Below, piece by piece: positions 48,351-56,804 of a stretch of DNA of 64,000 nucleotides. Position 1 is the stretch's first letter. Every line of letters starts with the position of its first letter. The translations under genes were made by a program, and so were the position numbers. Where the stretch lies: NCBI RefSeq assembly GCF_000948975.2, contig NZ_CP059735.1:3658001-3722000 (forward strand), in the 5' to 3' direction. The stretch is from Thalassomonas actiniarum (GTDB taxonomy: Bacteria > Pseudomonadota > Gammaproteobacteria > Enterobacterales > Alteromonadaceae). The notes beneath the pieces were generated by a model that was not told where the DNA came from, did no database searches, and saw only the letters and a list, made by a program, of their open reading frames with translations.

Positions 48351-49046
48351 CTACTCCGCCCAAAATACTTGCGTATTGATTTGTGGGTGCTGCAAAAATG
48401 CCCTGATCGGCATTTCCAAAATATCCTGCTTGCCAAGCGCCTTGTTTAATACGGTTTTCTTACCGGCCCCGGCAATGTGCAGGAAAATGGCTTCACTTTT
48501 GATCAAACTGCTGAAAGTAAAGCTGATGCGCTGATGAGGTGCCGTTTTCGGCTGAACCTTAAGTAAGGCATTAGGATTATCCTGCGCCAGGCCGGTTTGA
48601 ATCTCATCACTGCACGGGAACAGGGAGGCGGTATGTCCGTCTTCACCCATGCCTAAAATCAATACATCCAAAGGCAATAAAGATGATTTCGCCGCCAGGT
48701 TCAGATCCGTTAAGGTCTCATCTGTTAGGGCTTCCCCTTGTTTAAGGTGGAAAAATTTCGCTTCACTGGCGTTATTTTGCAGCAAGTGCTCGTGCACCAA
48801 CTTGGTATTGCTGGCATCATCATCAATATTAACCCAGCGCTCATCGGCCAGGGTTATTGTGACTTTTTTCCAGGGCAGTGTTTTTTGCGACAAGGCTTTA
48901 AAGAAACCTTTCGGGGTAGAACCGCCGGATACTGCAAGACTGGCTTTGCCCTTAGTTTCGATGGCCTGGCTTAAAAGCGCTGCCACCTTATCGGCTAAGG
49001 CATTATCCAGCGCTGCTTTTTCATTAAATTCATTGATTTGATACAT
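48351..49046 (-). CDS. pgl: 6-phosphogluconolactonase
   Basis: DevB-type lactonase, 231 aa. Hydrolyses 6-phosphogluconolactone from Zwf. LAVSGGSTPKGFFKALS, TLADERWV and ILGMGEDGHTASLFP are the family signatures. The ATG overlaps the zwf stop (TAATG). edd follows within 1-2 bases of its stop, so the operon is tightly coupled. Confidence 0.96.
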   Translation of the reverse strand: MYQINEFNEKAALDNALADKVAALLSQAIETKGKASLAVSGGSTPKGFFKALSQKTLPWKKVTITLADERWVNIDDDASNTKLVHEHLLQNNASEAKFFHLKQGEALTDETLTDLNLAAKSSLLPLDVLILGMGEDGHTASLFPCSDEIQTGLAQDNPNALLKVQPKTAPHQRISFTFSSLIKSEAIFLHIAGAGKKTVLNKALGKQDILEMPIRAFLQHPQINTQVFWAE

Positions 49047-50515
49047 TATTCAACCCACTGCCTGTCGTCACGTGCAATTAAAGAAATCGAGGAAACCGGT
49101 CCCCAGGAGCCTGCGGCATAAGGTTTAGGTTTTTCCTGGGTACTTTCCCAGGCTTCGATAATGCCATCGGCCCAGGCCCAGGCCTGTTCAACCTCATCGC
49201 GGCGCACAAACAGCGACTGGTTACCGTTGATAATTTCCAGCATCAAACGCTCGTAGGCATCAATTACCCGCTCATCGCGATAGGTTTGGGAAAAACTCAA
49301 ATCCAGCTTGTTTTCATGGATTTTAAGCTGTGAGGCTATTCCCGGGATCTTATTCATCATCTGCAGCTCAACCCCTTCATCCGGCTGTAAGCGGATGGTC
49401 AGTTTGTTGGCAGGCAGATCGCTGTAGCTGTCTTTGAAAATATTGTGGGGCTGCTCTTTAAAGTGCACAACAATTTCACTGTGCTTGGCAGGCATGCGCT
49501 TACCGGTACGTAAATAGAAAGGTACGCCGGACCAGCGCCAGTTATCGATTTCCGCTTTAATGGCAACAAAGGTTTCGGTACTGCTTTTTTCGTTAGCGCC
49601 CTCTTCCGCCAAATAACCGGGCACAGGCACACCGTTAAGGTAACCGTCGGTATACTGACCGCGTACGGTTTTTTCCTTGATATTTAGATGATTGATGGGA
49701 CGTAATGCTTTAAGGACTTTGAGTTTTTCATCCCGGATACTGTCGGCGCTTAGATCCGCCGGCGGCTCCATCGCCATCAGGGATAAAATCTGCAACAGGT
49801 GGTTCTGTACCATATCGCGCATTTGTCCGGCTTCATCATAGAAACCCCAGCGTCCTTCGATACCGACGCTTTCTGCCACCGTGATCTGCACATGGTCGAT
49901 ACTGTTGCGGTCCCAGTTGGAAGTAAACAATGAGTTGGCAAAGCGTAATACCAGGAGATTTAATACCGTTTCTTTGCCCAGGTAGTGGTCAATGCGGTAA
50001 ATCTGGTTTTCTTTAAAGAAGCGCGATACCTGGTCGTTGATCACCTTGGATGATTCCAGGCTGTCGCCGATAGGTTTTTCCATGACCACGCGATCTGCTG
50101 CGCTGATAAGTTTTGCCTGATTTAATCCGTCACAGATGGCGCCGTATATTGCCGGCGGGGTCGAGAAATAATAAATGCGGGTTTTATGCCCCTGCTTGAG
50201 GGTTTGGGCGAGATGTTTAAAAGCAGCACTCTGGCTGAAATCCAGTTGCTGGTAAACCAGGCGGCTGAGAAAACGATCCAAAACCTCGCTGTCCAGGCCT
50301 TCGCTGACAAATTCATTTAGATTGGTTTCAACAAAATCGCTAAATCCTTTTATATCCATGTCAGTACGCGCTACCCCGAGGATGCGGCTTTTAGGATGCA
50401 ATAAACCGGCAAGGTCAAGCTGATATAACGCCGGTAGTAACTTACGACGAGAAAGGTCCCCGAGCGCACCAAACAAAACAATTTCACTGGCAGACTGACT
50501 ATCTAAATTTTTCAT
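49046..50515 (-). CDS. zwf: Glucose-6-phosphate 1-dehydrogenase
   Basis: First enzyme of the oxidative pentose phosphate and Entner-Doudoroff routes, 489 aa. The nucleotide motif LFGALGDLSRRKLLPALYQL and the active-site peptide RIDHYLGKETVLNLL with catalytic His are diagnostic. It is the first gene of zwf-pgl-edd-glk-eda. Two HexR-type operators lie in the 282-bp region shared with hexR, so repression in the absence of KDPG is expected. Confidence 0.97.
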   Translation of the reverse strand: MKNLDSQSASEIVLFGALGDLSRRKLLPALYQLDLAGLLHPKSRILGVARTDMDIKGFSDFVETNLNEFVSEGLDSEVLDRFLSRLVYQQLDFSQSAAFKHLAQTLKQGHKTRIYYFSTPPAIYGAICDGLNQAKLISAADRVVMEKPIGDSLESSKVINDQVSRFFKENQIYRIDHYLGKETVLNLLVLRFANSLFTSNWDRNSIDHVQITVAESVGIEGRWGFYDEAGQMRDMVQNHLLQILSLMAMEPPADLSADSIRDEKLKVLKALRPINHLNIKEKTVRGQYTDGYLNGVPVPGYLAEEGANEKSSTETFVAIKAEIDNWRWSGVPFYLRTGKRMPAKHSEIVVHFKEQPHNIFKDSYSDLPANKLTIRLQPDEGVELQMMNKIPGIASQLKIHENKLDLSFSQTYRDERVIDAYERLMLEIINGNQSLFVRRDEVEQAWAWADGIIEAWESTQEKPKPYAAGSWGPVSSISLIARDDRQWVE

Positions 50516-50541
50516 ATGGTATTTTTCTCTAGTTTACTCAT

Positions 50542-50556
50542 TGTAACTAAACTACA
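50542..50556. promoter_or_regulatory. HexR-type operator, zwf-proximal
   Basis: TGTAACTAAACTACA is a HexR-like palindrome 26 bases before the zwf ATG. Together with the second site 61 bp away it could loop or cover the zwf promoter. Confidence 0.8.
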
Positions 50557-50602
50557 TTTAGCCTTAATTTAGCGTCTGATCCTTCATCAGTAAAGAACTT
50601 TT

Positions 50603-50617
50603 TGTAATTTTACTACA
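50603..50617. promoter_or_regulatory. HexR-type operator, second site in the zwf-hexR region
   Basis: TGTAATTTTACTACA is identical, base for base, to the gapA-upstream site at 42132-42146. It lies 87 bases from the zwf start and 180 from the hexR start. Confidence 0.82.
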
Positions 50618-50797
50618 TCTTTTGTGCTCACGGCTTTTATTACCCTTTTACTGAAAATACTAGCGGTGAATTATTAAACATTTGCTAATTTTCTCTGTTT
50701 TGATTTATATTATGTGTCAAAATGAAAGAAAATTTCATTTATTCTGTCGTTTTAGCAGAAAATAAATTACAGTAAAAAGATCTGGGATCATGCATTT

Positions 50798-51646
50798 ATG
50801 AATATATTAGAAAAGATCGCCAACGAACTGGACACATTTAGTAAGTCTGAGCGGAAAGTGGCAGAAGTCATATTGGCCTCCCCTAGTACTGTTATCCATG
50901 CAAGTATAGCGGCATTAGCCAAACAGGCGAATATCAGCGAGCCTACGGTAAACCGTTTTTGCCGACGTTTGGATACTAAAGGATATCCTGATTTTAAATT
51001 ACACCTGGCGCAAAGTTTGGCCAACGGTACACCCTATGTTAACCGGCATGTCGACGAGAATGATACCGCCGAAGAATATACCGCGAAAATATTTGAATCG
51101 ACCATGGCCAGTCTTGAACTGGGCCGTAAAAGTTTAGACACAGCCGCCATTAACCGCTCGGTAGATTTACTGACCCAGGCCAATAAAATTTCCTTTTTTG
51201 GCTTAGGTGCCTCCGCCGTGGTGGCCCATGATGCGCAAAACAAATTTTTCCGTTTTAATGTGCCCGTGGTCTACTTCGATGACATATTAATGCAACGCAT
51301 GAGTGCTATTAATAGCCAGCAAGGGGATGTGGTGATCGTCATTTCCCATACCGGCCGTACCAAATCCCTGGTGGAAGTGGCCAGTATTGCCAAGGAAAAT
51401 GATGCCACAGTGATCGGTATTACTTCTGCCAACTCACCGCTGGCGAAAGAATGTAATATCGTATTAACGGTAGATGTCGCCGAAGATACCGACTTATATA
51501 TGCCGATGTCTTCACGTATCGCCCAGCTGGCACTTATTGATGTACTGGCCACAGGTTTTACCCTGCGCCGGGGCACTAAATTCAGGGATAACCTGAAAAA
51601 AGTCAAAGACAGTTTACGAAGCTCCAGGTTCGAGCGCAAAGATTAA
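50798..51646 (+). CDS. hexR: RpiR-family repressor HexR
   Basis: 282 aa. N-terminal RpiR HTH (residues 1-77, with IAALAKQANISEPTVNRFCR) and C-terminal SIS sugar-phosphate domain (about 120-265; FFGLGASAVVAHDA, VVIVISHTGRTKSLVEVA). HexR senses KDPG and controls zwf, edd, gapA and pyk operons in Shewanella and Pseudomonas. It is divergent from zwf and upstream of pyk, and operators of the matching type occur in this window. pyk starts 128 bp downstream. Confidence 0.95.
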   Translation: MNILEKIANELDTFSKSERKVAEVILASPSTVIHASIAALAKQANISEPTVNRFCRRLDTKGYPDFKLHLAQSLANGTPYVNRHVDENDTAEEYTAKIFESTMASLELGRKSLDTAAINRSVDLLTQANKISFFGLGASAVVAHDAQNKFFRFNVPVVYFDDILMQRMSAINSQQGDVVIVISHTGRTKSLVEVASIAKENDATVIGITSANSPLAKECNIVLTVDVAEDTDLYMPMSSRIAQLALIDVLATGFTLRRGTKFRDNLKKVKDSLRSSRFERKD

Positions 51647-51774
51647 AGGGTTTATCGCACCTCCCAATAGGGAAAACGATAGACCAGCTAGAAAAAATTA
51701 ACAGTCAGCTCGTTAAGAGCCGTCTGAAGAAAGAAATTTAATAACCTCAATACTTTTTAAAAGTAAGGATTAAA

Positions 51775-53226
51775 ATGCTTAGAAGAACAAAAATCGTTGC
51801 TACTTTAGGGCCGGCAACTGATGACAGAGAGACGTTAAAACAGGTACTGGCAGCCGGTGTTAACGTGGTAAGACTTAATTTTTCTCACGGTGAGCCGCAA
51901 GATCATATCGACCGTGCCAATGCAGTGCGCGAGCTGGCCAGGGAATTAGGCATCTATGTTGGGATTCTGGGTGATTTACAAGGGCCAAAAATCAGGGTAT
52001 CGACCTTTAAAGACGGTCCTATCCAACTGGCAATCGGCGACAAGTTTGAACTTGATGCCACCTTAGGCAAAGGTGAAGGGAACCAGGAAAAAGTCGGTAT
52101 CGACTACAAGGCCTTGCCTCAGGATGTCAGCGAAGGAGATATCCTGTTACTTGATGACGGCCGGGTACAGCTTAAAGTGCTCTCCACCACTCAAACCTCG
52201 GTTTTCACCGAAGTGACCGTGGGCGGACCTTTATCGAACAACAAAGGCATTAACCGCCAGGGCGGCGGCTTGTCTGCCGCGGCATTAACCGATAAAGACA
52301 AAGAAGACATCAAACTTGCGGCGAAATTAAATGCCGATTTTCTTGCGGTTTCTTTCCCGCGCGATGCCGCCGATATGCGCGAAGCTCGCCTGCTGGCCCA
52401 GGAAGCCGGTTGCGATGCCCGCCTGGTTTCGAAAATCGAGCGTGCAGAAGCGGTCAACGATGACAAGGTATTGGATGAAATTATCCTGGCCTCGGACGTG
52501 GTGATGGTGGCCCGTGGCGATCTCGGTGTTGAAATCGGCGATGCCGAGCTGGTGGGCAAGCAAAAACATATTATTGCCCGTAGCCGCCAGTTAAACCGTA
52601 TCGTGATCACCGCCACGCAAATGATGGAGACCATGATCTCACAGCCTATGCCGACCCGCGCTGAAGTGATGGATGTTGCCAATGCCGTACTCGACGGTAC
52701 AGATGCGGTGATGCTCTCGGCAGAAACCGCCGCCGGCAAATACCCGATAGAAACCGTCAAAGCCATGGTCAATGTCTGTTTAGGCGCCGAAAAACAGCGC
52801 TCTGTTCATACTTCCGGCCACCGTATCGAGTTAATGTTCAGTGAAATTTCCGAAACCATCGCCCTGTCGGCCATGTATGCGGCAAACCACTTAGACGGCG
52901 TTAAGGCGATCATCGCCCTGACCGAGTCGGGACATACCACGAAAATCATGTCGCGTATCACTTCGGGATTACCGATTTACTCCTTATCCCGTCATGATAA
53001 AACCTTAAATAAAACCGCCATTTATCGCGGTGTTTACCCGGTAGCCTTTGATTCCACCCAAAGCGACAACGACAGCCTTTCCGGGGATGTACTGAAGCAA
53101 GTGATCAAACAAGCCAAGTTAAACGTCAATGACAAGGTGATTTTCACCCACGGCGATGCCATGGAAACCGTAGGTGCTTCCAATACCCTGAAGGTGCTTA
53201 AAGTGACCAAGGCGCATTTAAGCTAA
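51775..53226 (+). CDS. pykA: Pyruvate kinase (PykA-type)
   Basis: 483 aa, close to E. coli PykA (480). [11 protein letters not shown] and [10 protein letters not shown] form the substrate site, the catalytic Lys lies in [11 protein letters not shown], and RGDLGVEIG and [10 protein letters not shown], followed by [20 protein letters not shown], are signature motifs. Shine-Dalgarno TAAGGA precedes the ATG. It makes pyruvate and ATP from phosphoenolpyruvate. It follows hexR in the same direction, possibly with its own promoter. A strong terminator ends it. Confidence 0.97.
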   Translation: MLRRTKIVATLGPATDDRETLKQVLAAGVNVVRLNFSHGEPQDHIDRANAVRELARELGIYVGILGDLQGPKIRVSTFKDGPIQLAIGDKFELDATLGKGEGNQEKVGIDYKALPQDVSEGDILLLDDGRVQLKVLSTTQTSVFTEVTVGGPLSNNKGINRQGGGLSAAALTDKDKEDIKLAAKLNADFLAVSFPRDAADMREARLLAQEAGCDARLVSKIERAEAVNDDKVLDEIILASDVVMVARGDLGVEIGDAELVGKQKHIIARSRQLNRIVITATQMMETMISQPMPTRAEVMDVANAVLDGTDAVMLSAETAAGKYPIETVKAMVNVCLGAEKQRSVHTSGHRIELMFSEISETIALSAMYAANHLDGVKAIIALTESGHTTKIMSRITSGLPIYSLSRHDKTLNKTAIYRGVYPVAFDSTQSDNDSLSGDVLKQVIKQAKLNVNDKVIFTHGDAMETVGASNTLKVLKVTKAHLS

Positions 53227-53244
53227 GCGTTATTGCATAGACCT

Positions 53245-53283
53245 ATGCCCCTGGTTTCTCCCAAAACCAGGGGCATTTTTGTT
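53245..53283 (+). terminator. Intrinsic terminator of pykA
   Basis: ATGCCCCTGGTTT/AAACCAGGGGCAT, a 13-bp stem followed by TTTTT, about 20 bases after the stop. Confidence 0.93.
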
Positions 53284-53412
53284 TCTTGCCCGCCTGTTTT
53301 ATCTTTTGATACACGTCATAAAAACAGCGGATAAAGCAAGCTAAAACATGTCCTCAAGCGCCTTGCTTGCTATACTTGTTGCAGCAAATCTCTATCAGTG
53401 CAGAGGGGCAAT

Positions 53413-53928
53413 ATGGCTATTTCCAACACCTTAAATGATTACCTATCCAGCCATGATATCCACTACGAATTAGTACAACACCGCCATACCCAGTCTTCCC
53501 TCGACTCTTCCTGCGCCGCCCATTTGCCCGGCTCTCAAGTGGCAAAAGCAGTGATTTTACAAAGCCGGGACGATAAATTTCTGATGGCGACCCTGGCCGC
53601 CGATCACCGCCTGGACATCACCCGGGTCAACGAATTGATGGACAAAGAGTATCATGTCGTCAGTGAAGCCAGGTTGCGGGACCTGTTTCCCGACTGTGCC
53701 CAGGGCGCCATTCCGGGATTAGGCCAGGCCTTTGCCATCGACAACCTGATTGATGATGGCCTGCTCGAAAGTGAGCAGGTATATCTCGAAGCCGGAGATC
53801 ATCATTCTTTAGTTAAACTGGAGCAGCAACAATATTTAGCTATGGTTGAGCACATGCCCCATGGCAATATTTGCGGCGAAGCACTTGGCATGCCCAGACA
53901 AACAGCAATCCTTCGCCAGGAAAAGTAA
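53413..53928 (+). CDS. YbaK/ProX-type aminoacyl-tRNA deacylase-like protein
   Basis: 171 aa, one YbaK/aminoacyl-tRNA editing domain. TLNDYLSSHDIHYELVQHRH at the N-terminus, GSQVAKAVILQSRD with the conserved Lys, and QGAIPGLGQAFAIDNLID follow the family. Proteins of this kind clear mischarged tRNA in trans; the specificity cannot be told. The ATG at 53413 is preceded by GAGGGG at 5 bases; a GTG at 53398 is less likely. It is a lone gene between pyk and pfk. Confidence 0.88.
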   Translation: MAISNTLNDYLSSHDIHYELVQHRHTQSSLDSSCAAHLPGSQVAKAVILQSRDDKFLMATLAADHRLDITRVNELMDKEYHVVSEARLRDLFPDCAQGAIPGLGQAFAIDNLIDDGLLESEQVYLEAGDHHSLVKLEQQQYLAMVEHMPHGNICGEALGMPRQTAILRQEK

Positions 53929-54161
53929 AAAGTCACCACAATAAACCTGGCGGTGATTTCATTTCTCACGTTAATTGTTAGGATCTCTGCTTACTGCGCA
54001 CCAGCAACAAAAAAGCTTGCTGTACATTCGCTTAGTGAAGACCTGCGGTATTATAACGGTAATAACAACACTTTCTTTACTGATGCCTGATTTGGAATAT
54101 AACAAGATTTGATAAACTGGCTAAGGTTAAACAACAACAGTGATTAGCGCAGGGAGTTAAC

Positions 54162-55181
54162 ATGGATAATCAACTCAAAAGGGTGGCCTTGCTGACCAGC
54201 GGCGGCGATGCACCGGGCATGAATGCCGCCATCAGGGCGGTGGTACTGGCTGCCCATCATTCTCATATTGAAGTGTTAGGTTTTTTCCATGGCTTTAACG
54301 GCCTGCTGGACAATGACCCCACCCTGCTGGATTTATCCTCCGTCAATGACATTATCCGCCTGGGGGGCACTATTTTAAAAAGCGCCCGCTGCCCGCAATT
54401 TCAAACGCCAACAGGCTTAAAACAGGCGGCCAATACCTTAGTCAAACAGCATTGCGATGCCTTGATCGTGATCGGCGGCGACGGCTCTTTTACCGGCATG
54501 CTGGCATTAAAACAATATTGGCATGGTCAAATGATCGGCATCCCGGGCACCATAGATAACGACATCGACGGCAGTGACGCCACCATAGGTTTTTCCACTG
54601 CGGTCAATACCGCCATTGACGCCATAGATAAAATCCGGGATACCGCCAATGCTTTCGAGCGCATTTTTATCGTCGAGTTGATGGGACGCCACAGCGGTCA
54701 TATTACCTTTAATGTCGGGGTCGCCTGCGCCGCCGAGCAGGTATTGTCGTTTGAAAACTTTTGTGCCGACAATCAAGAGCACAAACTCGAGCAGTTGGCG
54801 CAAGAAATTAATACCCTGCAGCAAACCCGGCAGAACAGCTATATTTTGGTGATTGCAGAGAATGTCTGGCCCGGCGGCGCCACCGCCCTTGCCCGGGAGC
54901 TCAAAGCAAGGTTTGCTATCGACAGCACCGCCTGTGTGCTCGGGCATATTCAGCGCGGCGGCTCACCCGACGCCAAAGACAGGGTGATTGCCACCAAAAT
55001 GGGGGTCGCTGCCGTCCAGGCCCTGATCAATGGCGAAACCGATATGATGATCGCCGAGCAAAACAGCCGCATTTGCTCCGTGCCCCTGGAGCAGGCGATT
55101 CAACATCAGAAAAAGGTCAACCCCAACCTGGTGGCCGCCCATGAAAATATTCTGGCGCTAACGGCGCAAAACCAATGTTAA
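54162..55181 (+). CDS. pfkA: 6-phosphofructokinase (ATP-dependent type)
   Basis: 339 aa, PfkA family. LLTSGGDAPGMNAAIRAVVL binds ATP phosphates. IGGDGSFTGM has the Gly (not Asp) typical of ATP-dependent enzymes, PGTIDNDIDG contains the catalytic Asp, and VELMGRHSGH and GHIQRGGSP are substrate motifs. Shine-Dalgarno AGGGAG precedes the ATG. With the ED operon in the same window, the organism appears to hold both glycolytic routes. The chain is slightly longer than E. coli PfkA (320 aa). Confidence 0.93.
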   Translation: MDNQLKRVALLTSGGDAPGMNAAIRAVVLAAHHSHIEVLGFFHGFNGLLDNDPTLLDLSSVNDIIRLGGTILKSARCPQFQTPTGLKQAANTLVKQHCDALIVIGGDGSFTGMLALKQYWHGQMIGIPGTIDNDIDGSDATIGFSTAVNTAIDAIDKIRDTANAFERIFIVELMGRHSGHITFNVGVACAAEQVLSFENFCADNQEHKLEQLAQEINTLQQTRQNSYILVIAENVWPGGATALARELKARFAIDSTACVLGHIQRGGSPDAKDRVIATKMGVAAVQALINGETDMMIAEQNSRICSVPLEQAIQHQKKVNPNLVAAHENILALTAQNQC

Positions 55182-55267
55182 GCCAAATAAACTTATCAAC
55201 ACGGCTTACCGCCCCCCTTCCCTTGCCTGCCTTCCCTTGCCAGCTCTTTAGGGCAAAGCTTACGCGG

Positions 55268-55855
55268 TTAGCTTTTCACAGCAATAACCTGCACCACAGC
55301 GGCTTGCCCTGTATGGTATATCCCTTCAACAACACTGCGCTGTAATTCTTTTAAATGAAGAAAATTCAGCTCTGCCAGTTCGCGGCGCAGCATTTGTGCC
55401 GTTATCATAGTATCTGCTGAATTCCCGCCCCCGGTGCCAAAACTGAGTTGCTCCGGGGTATAGTTTTCCAGCAGGAGAACCCCTTGAGGTTTTAAAGCCG
55501 CCATCACTTTTTCATGCAGCTTTTGCCTAAATGAAGAAGGCAAAGGGCAAAAAATGGAAACAATACCGTCCCATTGGCACTGCCCCGGCTCGTAATCCGC
55601 TAAATCAGCATGAATGCATTCTATGCTCACCCCGTTTTCCTGCGCTAATGCTTGCGCTTTAGCCAACCCCACCCGCGACGAGTCCACCGCAGTCACCTGA
55701 TACCCGAGCCTAGCCATAAAAACAGCGTTACGCCCTTCCCCTTCAGCCAGGCTCAACACTTTACCTTTTGGTATTGCACCAACGTTTTCCTGTAAAAATT
55801 CATTAGGCTTAGTGCCGTATGCATACTCTTTTGTCGCGTATCTTTGATCCCACAT
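55268..55855 (-). CDS. Class I SAM-dependent methyltransferase (TehB-like)
   Basis: 195 aa. MWDQRYATKEYAYGTKPNEF is typical of TehB/UbiE-like small methyltransferases. VLSLAEGEGRNAVFMARLGY is the SAM-binding motif I, and VTAVDSS is motif II with the acidic ribose-binding residue. LLLENYTPEQL lies near the C-terminus. Shine-Dalgarno AAGGAA is present. It is divergent from a MerR-type regulator that may control it. The substrate is unknown; tellurite or thiol detoxification are possible roles. Confidence 0.85.
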   Translation of the reverse strand: MWDQRYATKEYAYGTKPNEFLQENVGAIPKGKVLSLAEGEGRNAVFMARLGYQVTAVDSSRVGLAKAQALAQENGVSIECIHADLADYEPGQCQWDGIVSIFCPLPSSFRQKLHEKVMAALKPQGVLLLENYTPEQLSFGTGGGNSADTMITAQMLRRELAELNFLHLKELQRSVVEGIYHTGQAAVVQVIAVKS

Positions 55856-55911
55856 AAGTTTTCCTTTTTTCTTTATATTGTGCTCAATTAACTTTAAAAC
55901 TATGATACAAG

Positions 55912-55927
55912 TTCAAGTCAACTTGAA
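55912..55927. promoter_or_regulatory. Palindromic candidate operator between the methyltransferase and MerR genes
   Basis: TTCAAGT-CA-ACTTGAA has perfect 7-bp arms around a 2-bp centre. It lies in the divergent intergenic region 29 bases before the regulator's GTG start and 57 bases from the methyltransferase start. MerR-family regulators bind such dyads in elongated promoter spacers; the exact promoter elements are unclear. Confidence 0.6.
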
Positions 55928-55955
55928 GTCAAGCACATATTTAAGGGGAAGATCT

Positions 55956-56366
55956 GTGGATATCGCCAAGGTCGCCAAAGCCAGCGGATTACCGGCCTCA
56001 ACGCTGAGGTATTATGAAGAAATAGGATTGATTCAATCAAATGGCAGAAACGGCTTACGCAGGCTTTTCCATGCAAGTGTCATTGACAGGTTAGCCCTTA
56101 TTTCCCTTGGACAAAATGCCGGGTTATCACTCGATCAAATTGGCGGCATGCTGACCGCCAAGGGAGCAGATATAGACAGGGAACTGTTGCTGGCAAAGGC
56201 GGATGAACTGGACAAAAAAATCAAAGCGCTGACTTCTATGCGCGACGGACTGCGCCACGCCGCGGCCTGCAAGGCAGAAAATCATTTTCAGTGCCCGAAG
56301 TTTTTGAGGCTGTTAAACCTTGCCCCGAAAACACGTTTAAGTAAAGCAAGTAAAAAAGCAGGTTAG
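55956..56366 (+). CDS. MerR-family transcriptional regulator
   Basis: 136 aa from the GTG at 55956 (AAGGGG 7 bases upstream). The N-terminal winged HTH reads DIAKVAKASGLPASTLRYYE, the MerR signature. A dimerisation helix follows (SLDQIGGMLTAKGADIDREL), and two cysteines (ACKAENHFQC) lie near the C-terminus as possible ligands. A longer upstream frame crosses the dyad operator and is unlikely. It probably autoregulates and controls the divergent methyltransferase. The stop overlaps the convergent GFA gene by 4 bases. Confidence 0.88.
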   Translation: MDIAKVAKASGLPASTLRYYEEIGLIQSNGRNGLRRLFHASVIDRLALISLGQNAGLSLDQIGGMLTAKGADIDRELLLAKADELDKKIKALTSMRDGLRHAAACKAENHFQCPKFLRLLNLAPKTRLSKASKKAG

Positions 56367-56731
56367 CTTTTTGATAACCAACAGGCTTTTGATTCCAGAT
56401 GCAGTTCTTTGATTTCAGGTAAGGACAATTCATGATCAAAAGCCGCCAGTGCTATCGCCACCCATTCGGGAAAACGCTCACTGCAGCCCCATTCGATATT
56501 TGAGCCGCAGCGGCGACAAAATTTACGTAAAATATCCTCAGAGGAGTTATAAACGGATAACTTGTCTTCCCCCTGCAGGTAGTTAACATCATCTCGCCTG
56601 AAACGGGCATAGGTGGCGTAAGCCGCCCCGTGCTGCTTTCGGCACATAGTACAATGGCAATGCGATACCTTAACCGGCTCGGCATCGATTTGGAGTTTTA
56701 TCGCGCCACAAAGGCAGCTGGCTTTATTCAT
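56363..56731 (-). CDS. GFA-family (CENP-V-like) zinc protein
   Basis: 122 aa. Zinc cysteines in ASCLCGAIKL, SHCHCTMCRKQHG and FCRRCGSNIEWGC match the glutathione-dependent formaldehyde-activating (GFA) fold. The ATG at 56731 follows AGGGAA by 6 bases. Many family members lack the formaldehyde activity and are of unknown role. It converges on the MerR gene with a 4-base overlap. Confidence 0.9.
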   Translation of the reverse strand: MNKASCLCGAIKLQIDAEPVKVSHCHCTMCRKQHGAAYATYARFRRDDVNYLQGEDKLSVYNSSEDILRKFCRRCGSNIEWGCSERFPEWVAIALAAFDHELSLPEIKELHLESKACWLSKS

Positions 56732-56804
56732 CTTCAATTCCCTGACTCATCACTCTCTTACTATACAAGCCATTGATAGTTAATGTAAATAAAGACAGAA
56801 AAGA

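Noticed and set aside
48350-48436. Longer N-terminus of edd reaching 48436
   Set aside because: It would overlap pgl by 86 bases, is not Edd-like, and the ATG at 48349 has a good ribosome-binding site at the family start.
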